NCBI GenBank assembly: GCA_005878995.1
Contig: VBME01000042.1
Coordinates: 1-10,513, forward strand
Direction: 5' to 3'
From: Methanobacteriota archaeon
GTDB taxonomy: Archaea; Thermoplasmatota; Thermoplasmata; RBG-16-68-12
DNA: 10,513 bases
Below the pieces are notes generated by a model. That model saw only the letters and a program-made list of their open reading frames with translations. It ran no database searches and was not told where the DNA came from. A program made the position numbers and the translations under genes. Positions within the stretch are counted from its first letter, which is position 1. The number at the start of each line of letters is the position of its first letter. This document shows, in pieces, positions 6,513-10,513 of this stretch.

Positions 6513-7772
6513 TTGATCCTCGATGCGAGCGCGAGGCAGTCACTCGTCACCGTGCGCTCCCTCGGCCGGAGGAACCTGACCGTTGCAGGGCTGGACACGT
6601 CCCGCCACGCGCCCGCGTTCTCGTCTCGCTGGTGCACGCACGGGTTTGTGTCGTCCGGGGCCCACGGGACGGACGCATACCTGAACGACTTGGAGCAAGT
6701 CTTGGATCGAACGGGCGCGCGCATCCTCATCCCCGCCCATGACGGCACGATTGCCCTCCTTCGCCGACATCGCGCGCGGCTGGAACGCCGCGTCCGCATC
6801 GCGCTGGCGAATGAAACCGCGATGACCATCTCGGTCAACAAAGAGCAAACGCTCGCGATTGCGAAGCGACTCGGGATCGCGGTACCGGCCAGCGTCTCGG
6901 TCGCCACCGCCGACGAGGTTCCTCGCGCCTTGAAGGACGTCGGGCTCCCGGCGGTCGTGAAACCGAGCGAATCGTGGATCGGCGCCGAGGGACAGGGAAC
7001 TCGCGTGGTGTCCCGCCTCGTGACGACCGCCGAGGAGGCGTTCCGAGCCGTCTCGGAGCACACGCGCTTCGGCGGGGTCACCCTGTTCCAGCCGTTCATT
7101 CCCGGCCGACGGGAGGCGGTGAGCTTCCTGTACGCGAACGGCGAGGTCTACGGCCGGTTTGCGCAATGGGCGAAGCGAACGAATCCGCCGCTCGGAGGGG
7201 ACTCGGTCCTCCGACAGAGCATCGCCGTGCCGGCCGACATCGGGGACCAAGCGGAACGGCTCGTCCGCGAAATCGACCTCGATGGTTACTCTGAAGTCGA
7301 GTTCCGGCGGGACGGCAGCGGGGTTCCATACCTCATGGAGATCAACCCACGCCTCTCGGCGTCCGTCGAAATGGCCGTGCGGTCCGGAGTCGATTTCCCG
7401 TTTCTCGTATACCAGTGGGCGAGCGGGGAGCCGATTGACAAGGTCGACCGATACCGAACGGGCGGCTGGATGCGCTACCTCCGAGGCGACCTCTCGGCGA
7501 CGGCCGCTACGATCCGGCAACGCGGCAGGCCGGGGATCCCGTCCCCCGCCCGGGCGGTCCTGGACTTCGGCGCCTCGTTCCTCCGACCGATGGGCTACGA
7601 CTACCTCGATTGGCAGGACCTGCTTCCCGCCGCGCGAGCCACCGCCGATTTCACGCGTTCCACGCTGGGCAAGATGCTGGGGAGAGAGCCGACCTCTCTC
7701 AGGAGGCAGTCTCGTGAGCTTCGTGAAGGAGACGAAGATGCCGCGACAGTCCATGCCCGCCGCGCCGTATGA
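6513..7772 (+). CDS. ATP-grasp domain protein (carboxylate-amine ligase type)
   Basis: A protein of about 419 residues with the full ATP-grasp layout, resembling the carboxylate-amine ligase/carbamoyl-phosphate-synthase-like group. It begins with a Rossmann-like preATP-grasp domain (LILDASARQSLVTVRSLGRR), then NKEQTLAIAKRLGIAVP, ATP-binding Lys150 in VVKPSES, an acidic VEFRRDG strand, and the Mg-binding motif LMEINPRLSAS with Glu276 and Asn278. It should activate a carboxylate as an acyl phosphate and join it to an amine or thiol, but the substrate is unknown. The C-terminal 90 residues are a less conserved, Arg-rich extension. The start is unsettled: TTG 6513 is given here, but AGGAG at 6481-6485 points to tandem ACG codons at 6495-6500, and homology could begin there. 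The 3' end overlaps the flavoprotein gene by 35 bases, so the two are translated together. Confidence 0.85.
   Translation: MILDASARQSLVTVRSLGRRNLTVAGLDTSRHAPAFSSRWCTHGFVSSGAHGTDAYLNDLEQVLDRTGARILIPAHDGTIALLRRHRARLERRVRIALANETAMTISVNKEQTLAIAKRLGIAVPASVSVATADEVPRALKDVGLPAVVKPSESWIGAEGQGTRVVSRLVTTAEEAFRAVSEHTRFGGVTLFQPFIPGRREAVSFLYANGEVYGRFAQWAKRTNPPLGGDSVLRQSIAVPADIGDQAERLVREIDLDGYSEVEFRRDGSGVPYLMEINPRLSASVEMAVRSGVDFPFLVYQWASGEPIDKVDRYRTGGWMRYLRGDLSATAATIRQRGRPGIPSPARAVLDFGASFLRPMGYDYLDWQDLLPAARATADFTRSTLGKMLGREPTSLRRQSRELREGDEDAATVHARRAV
7701..7706 (+). promoter_or_regulatory. Shine-Dalgarno site AGGAGG inside the ATP-grasp gene
   Basis: A full AGGAGG lies seven bases before GTG 7714, which is in frame with the flavoprotein and eight codons before ATG 7738. 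A second site, GAAGGAG at 7725-7731, lies six bases before ATG 7738. Either can start the flavoprotein, and both sit inside the end of the ATP-grasp gene, as expected for translational coupling. Confidence 0.5.
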
Positions 7773-9015
7773 TGCGGTCGTTGTCGGCGCGGGCCCATAC
7801 GGGCTCTCGACGGCGGCCCATCTCATCCGGCGCGGGCTCAAGGTCGCCGTCTTCGGCAAGACGTTGGAGTTCTGGCGCCGTCACATGCCGAAAGGCATGC
7901 TCTTGCGCTCGCATTGGTGGGCCACGAACCTGTCCGATCCTGCCGGGGATTACAGCTTCGACCGGTTCTTCCACGAATCCCGGTACAAACCGTGTTACCC
8001 AGTGCCGATCGACGCGTTCATCGAATACGGCCTCTGGTTCCAGCGACATGCCGTGCCGAACGTCGACGAGACCTACGTGACGTCAATCGAGCGCGGCGAC
8101 GGCCAGTTTCTCCTGACGCTTGCGGACGGGCGTGTGCTCCGAAGCGCGGCGGTCGTAATGGCGATCGGCCTCCGTTATTATGCCTACCAACCGGAGGAAT
8201 TCCGCGGCCTGCCATCCGAATTCGTCTCGCACTCCAGCGAGCACGTGGACCTCGACCGGTTCCGGGGAAAACGGGTCGTCGTGGTCGGCGGCGGGCAAAG
8301 CGCGGTCGAGTATGCCGCGTTGCTCCACGAGGCAGGGGCGAACGTGCATCTCGTATCGCGTCGCCCCGTCGATTGGCTGCCGCGCGATCGGTTCGGTGAA
8401 CGCACGTTCGTCGAACGCATGCGAGCGCCGGACGCGGGCATCGCGCCCGGCTGGTTCAACTGGATCCTCGAGCATCTGCCGTATCTGTTCCACCGTTTGC
8501 CGCAATCGACGAAGGATCGGGCGATGGTGGTACACTCGAAAGCGTGGGGCGCCGAGTGGCTGAGAGATCGGGTCCTCGGCAAGGTCACGTTGCACGAGGG
8601 ATGTATCATCGCCAGCATCGGGGTCTCGAACGGAGCCGTGGACGTCACCTTGTCCAGCGGCGACCGAATCCGGGCGGATCACGTGATCTTCGCGACCGGA
8701 TACCAGGTGGATCTCAGCCGGCTTCCGATGATCGATCCGGCGCTTCGAGCCCGAATCAAGACGCACAAGGGCAGCCCGGTCTTGAGCGACTCGTTTGAAA
8801 CGACCGTCCCCGGCCTTTACTTCGTCGGTGTGAGCGCATGGCGCGCCTCGGGCCCCTTATATCGATTCGTCCTCGGTTGCAAAGCGGCGGCGCCGTGCGT
8901 CGCGCGTTCCATCATGCGACACCAGCGGAGGGCGCGCGCCCGTCCGGGCGGGATTCGGTCGAAGCGCACTCCGGAGCCCGCCAAGGCGGCCCAAGCCGAC
9001 GCGGCGCTCCGGTGA
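7738..9015 (+). CDS. FAD/NAD(P)-dependent oxidoreductase, flavin monooxygenase-like
   Basis: This 425-residue soluble protein has two dinucleotide-binding folds. The FAD site is VVVGAGPYG (GxGxxG at 17-22), close to the N-terminus. The NAD(P)H site is VVVVGGGQSAVEYA (184-189) and is followed by a basic VSRR that could select NADPH. FATGY at 318-322 is the motif seen in flavin monooxygenases and lysine/ornithine N-hydroxylases. GLYFVGVSAWRASGPLYRFVLG near the end closes the FAD domain. The layout fits a class B-type monooxygenase or a related oxidoreductase; reductase activity without oxygen insertion is possible. About 35 Arg/Ala-rich residues form a variable tail. ATG 7738 has GAAGGAG six bases upstream; GTG 7714, with AGGAGG, is a credible alternative. 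It overlaps the ATP-grasp gene by 35 bases (59 with the GTG start). The next gene is convergent, so the operon ends here. Confidence 0.88.
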   Translation: MPRQSMPAAPYDAVVVGAGPYGLSTAAHLIRRGLKVAVFGKTLEFWRRHMPKGMLLRSHWWATNLSDPAGDYSFDRFFHESRYKPCYPVPIDAFIEYGLWFQRHAVPNVDETYVTSIERGDGQFLLTLADGRVLRSAAVVMAIGLRYYAYQPEEFRGLPSEFVSHSSEHVDLDRFRGKRVVVVGGGQSAVEYAALLHEAGANVHLVSRRPVDWLPRDRFGERTFVERMRAPDAGIAPGWFNWILEHLPYLFHRLPQSTKDRAMVVHSKAWGAEWLRDRVLGKVTLHEGCIIASIGVSNGAVDVTLSSGDRIRADHVIFATGYQVDLSRLPMIDPALRARIKTHKGSPVLSDSFETTVPGLYFVGVSAWRASGPLYRFVLGCKAAAPCVARSIMRHQRRARARPGGIRSKRTPEPAKAAQADAALR

Positions 9016-9066
9016 GGCCCCGACTTCTGGCAGCGCGTCGCGGAGGTTTGCTCGACTTCTCGTGCC

Positions 9067-10029
9067 TTACACGGTGATGACGATTTTGGCTCGAGGGTGT
9101 CCCTCTCCGAGATACCGGATCGCCTCGGGAACCTCACGCAACGGATAGGATCGGTCAATGACCGGCGTGACCTTTCCGGCTTCAATGAGTTGCTTCAGGG
9201 CAACAAGATCCTCTTTGCGGTGCTTCGTGATGTAAACGACGATTTTCTGCCGCACGAAGCGCGACAGCACCGGGGTCGTGAAAAATGGTAGAATCGTCGG
9301 TTTCTCACGGCTTGACACTCCGGCCCGTACAAGCGTCCCATTCAGACTGAGTGCTCGTCGGCACTCGGACAAGGAGTGGCTCCCGGCCACGTCGAAGATC
9401 AGGTCGTAACGCCGCCCATCTCGGGTGAAGTCCTCTCGGGTGTAATCGATCACCCGGTCTGCGCCGATCGATCGGACCATGTCCACGTTCTTCGGACTGC
9501 ACACGGCGGTCACGTCGGCTTCGAACGACTTGGCAATCTGCACCGCAAACGTGCCCACGCCTCCTGACGCACCATTGACCACGACCTTCTGCCCACGACG
9601 AATCTGCCCTTTGTCACGAAGACCCTGCAGGGCGGTCTCTCCCGCCACAGGTACGGCTGCCGCTTGCTCGAACGTGAGGCCCGCCGGCTTCGGAACGAAG
9701 TTCTTCTCTTTCCCGCACACATACTCGGCAAATGCGCCGCTGCCAATGCCGAATACCGCATCACCGGGTCGAAACTGCGTCACGTTCCGACCGACCGCCT
9801 CGACGTCCCCCGCCACATCGACTCCCGGGATGGGGTTCTTGGGTCTGCGCAGGCCGGTTCCCAAGCGGATGACGAGCGGGATGCCGCGCATGAGGTGCCA
9901 GTCGAGGGCATTGACCGAGGCCGCTCGAACCCGTACGAGCACGCCGTCGTCGTCGACCACCGGCTTCTCGATCTCTCGGAGTTCGAATACATCCGGTGAG
10001 CCGTACCTGGTTTGGACAATCGCTTTCGC
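9067..10029 (-). CDS. MDR-family NAD(P)H-dependent oxidoreductase, quinone reductase-like, start codon not evident
   Basis: About 320 residues of the zinc-free medium-chain dehydrogenase family (quinone oxidoreductase/RTN4IP1-like). It runs from the GroES-like domain (KAIVQTRYGSPDVFEL, then NALDWH and PGVDVAGDVEAVG) through AFAEYV and FEQAAAVPVAGETALQGL. The Rossmann fold follows with NGASGGVGTFAVQIAK, the AxxGxxG-like NADPH site. IGADRVIDY and IFDVAG come next, ending at ARAKIVITV. It likely reduces quinones or reactive enones with NADPH in the cytosol. Homology starts at Lys 10026, where family members read MKAIVQ, but the preceding codons are ACC-GCG rather than ATG. A GGAGG site (10042-10038) sits eight bases before GCG 10029. 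The nearest in-frame ATG upstream is 10260, which would add about 77 unrelated residues. The coordinates given therefore mark the homologous start, not a proven one. Confidence 0.82.
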   Translation of the reverse strand, partial: AKAIVQTRYGSPDVFELREIEKPVVDDDGVLVRVRAASVNALDWHLMRGIPLVIRLGTGLRRPKNPIPGVDVAGDVEAVGRNVTQFRPGDAVFGIGSGAFAEYVCGKEKNFVPKPAGLTFEQAAAVPVAGETALQGLRDKGQIRRGQKVVVNGASGGVGTFAVQIAKSFEADVTAVCSPKNVDMVRSIGADRVIDYTREDFTRDGRRYDLIFDVAGSHSLSECRRALSLNGTLVRAGVSSREKPTILPFFTTPVLSRFVRQKIVVYITKHRKEDLVALKQLIEAGKVTPVIDRSYPLREVPEAIRYLGEGHPRAKIVITV

Positions 10030-10037
10030 GGTATTCC

Positions 10038-10042
10038 CCTCC
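10038..10042 (-). promoter_or_regulatory. Shine-Dalgarno site GGAGG before the MDR gene
   Basis: On the minus strand, GGAGG lies five bases before ACC (10032-10030) and eight before GCG (10029-10027), exactly where the start codon of an MDR protein beginning MKAIVQ should be. It marks the expected start although no ATG, GTG or TTG is there. Confidence 0.45.
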
Positions 10043-10056
10043 GATTCGGTCGCACG

Positions 10057-10226
10057 CCCCCCCTGGTACTTGGTCTTTGCTCGGGAACCCCAGGGCTTGG
10101 ACCAGGCGTGACGCCGAGGGCAGGGTTGGCTCCACGGGCGATCTCGCGCAGCCCGAAGAATCCGGAATACAGGGCGAGGGAACGCTCGAGGTTGGTGACG
10201 CGGATGCCGACGTATCTGAAGTACAT
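10057..10226 (-). pseudogene. VOC/glyoxalase-family gene remnant
   Basis: From ATG 10226 the minus strand reads MYFRYVGIRVTNLERSLALY and then FFGLREIARGANPALG, a clear N-terminal beta-alpha-beta unit of the vicinal oxygen chelate superfamily (glyoxalase I, dioxygenases). Similarity ends near 10113. In another frame, 10110-10057 reads HAWSKPWGSRAKTKYQGG, which resembles the NWYPxGSRFxTxY segment that normally follows some 25 residues later in this family. The second match is weaker and is inference. Intact members have about 120-140 residues, so well over half of the gene is missing. It ends about 28 bases before the MDR homology begins, as if the MDR gene replaced or truncated it. No function is expected. 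Confidence 0.5.
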
Positions 10227-10513
10227 GAATGCCGGCAAAGGCTCGTTGCCGAGAAAACATGCTCCCGGCGGGAAGTCGGTACATCGGCAAGCAAACCTGG
10301 CAAGCCCATCAAGAAATGGCCAGTGGAAAGTTTCTACGGTTGGGCTTTGAACCCGGACTTGTGGCCGGTTCCCGGCCGGGGAAGAGACGCCTGACAGCGC
10401 GCGCAGGAGATACATTCGTCGCGAACGTTACGACTACCGTGTAGACTTCTTCGGCGGATTTTGGCGGTCTCGAAACCTCGGGTGCTGCGCACAGGCCCGC
10501 ACCCGCCCTAGCA
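10227..10513. other. terminal 287 bases without a supported gene
   Basis: No frame here shows family motifs, a convincing start with Shine-Dalgarno site, or a tRNA fold. The stretch includes a small GC hairpin, GGCCGG-TTC-CCGGCC at 10363-10377, and a T-rich patch at 10445-10462. The promoter of the VOC remnant should lie just right of 10226, but no clear TATA box is visible there. Confidence 0.4.

Noticed and set aside
6540..7859. Long antisense open frame over the ATP-grasp gene
   Set aside because: Its composition is dominated by Arg, Asp, Gly and Val typical of antisense frames in GC-rich genes. There is no recognisable domain, and the plus frame has intact ATP-grasp motifs.
10363..10377. 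GC hairpin GGCCGG-TTC-CCGGCC as a terminator
   Set aside because: There is no T-run after it and no gene ends next to it. Archaeal termination depends mainly on T-rich tracts, and short GC palindromes are common at this base composition.
10341..10410. A TTTGAACCCGGACTTGTGG string that looks like the T arm of a minus-strand tRNA
   Set aside because: The T stem closes only three pairs, and no matching acceptor, anticodon or D arm can be drawn around it. It is chance resemblance or decayed sequence.

Overview
The window looks archaeal. It is GC-rich, encodes a tRNA-Val without a genomic CCA end, and shows archaeal-type promoters: a purine-rich BRE-like block followed by a CTTAAG/CTAAG/TTTAAG TATA element about 25-30 bases upstream of the expected RNA start. 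Some genes appear leaderless and others carry GGAGG-like Shine-Dalgarno sites. A high-GC member of the Thermoplasmatota or a relative would fit, but the lineage is inferred from these signals and not from a marker gene.

Layout from left to right. Positions 1-150 hold no gene beyond a possible outward promoter. tRNA-Val(GAC) lies on the minus strand at 151-223. A DJ-1/PfpI-family gene (350-871, minus) is divergent from a class I/II PLP aminotransferase (982-2079, plus), which is followed by a 68-residue small protein (2125-2331, plus). A 70-residue zinc-finger-like protein (2446-2658, minus) is divergent from a PatD-like aldehyde dehydrogenase (2853-4358, plus). Convergent with the dehydrogenase is a broken saccharopine-dehydrogenase-like gene (4398-5371, minus), which is divergent from a monoacylglycerol-lipase-like alpha/beta hydrolase (5514-6371, plus). 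An overlapping pair follows: an ATP-grasp ligase (start uncertain, to 7772) and a two-dinucleotide-site flavin oxidoreductase (7738-9015). Convergent with that pair is a zinc-free MDR/quinone-oxidoreductase-like gene (9067 to about 10029, minus), with the remnant of a VOC/glyoxalase gene immediately upstream. The last 290 bases hold no gene I can support.

Most of the content is ordinary soluble metabolism: aldehyde and amine handling, lipid ester hydrolysis, and redox or carbonyl detoxification. The ATP-grasp/flavoprotein pair is the most system-like unit. The 35-base overlap implies coupled expression, and the chemistry (ATP-dependent acyl ligation plus NADPH/FAD oxidation) suggests modification of a small molecule, but no substrate can be read from the sequence. 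A second theme is gene decay: two genes appear to have an internal loss plus a frame change, and two others have a Shine-Dalgarno site where no standard start codon stands. These could be real decay, unusual initiation, or assembly error. I found no CRISPR array, insertion sequence, phage gene or clearly new system.
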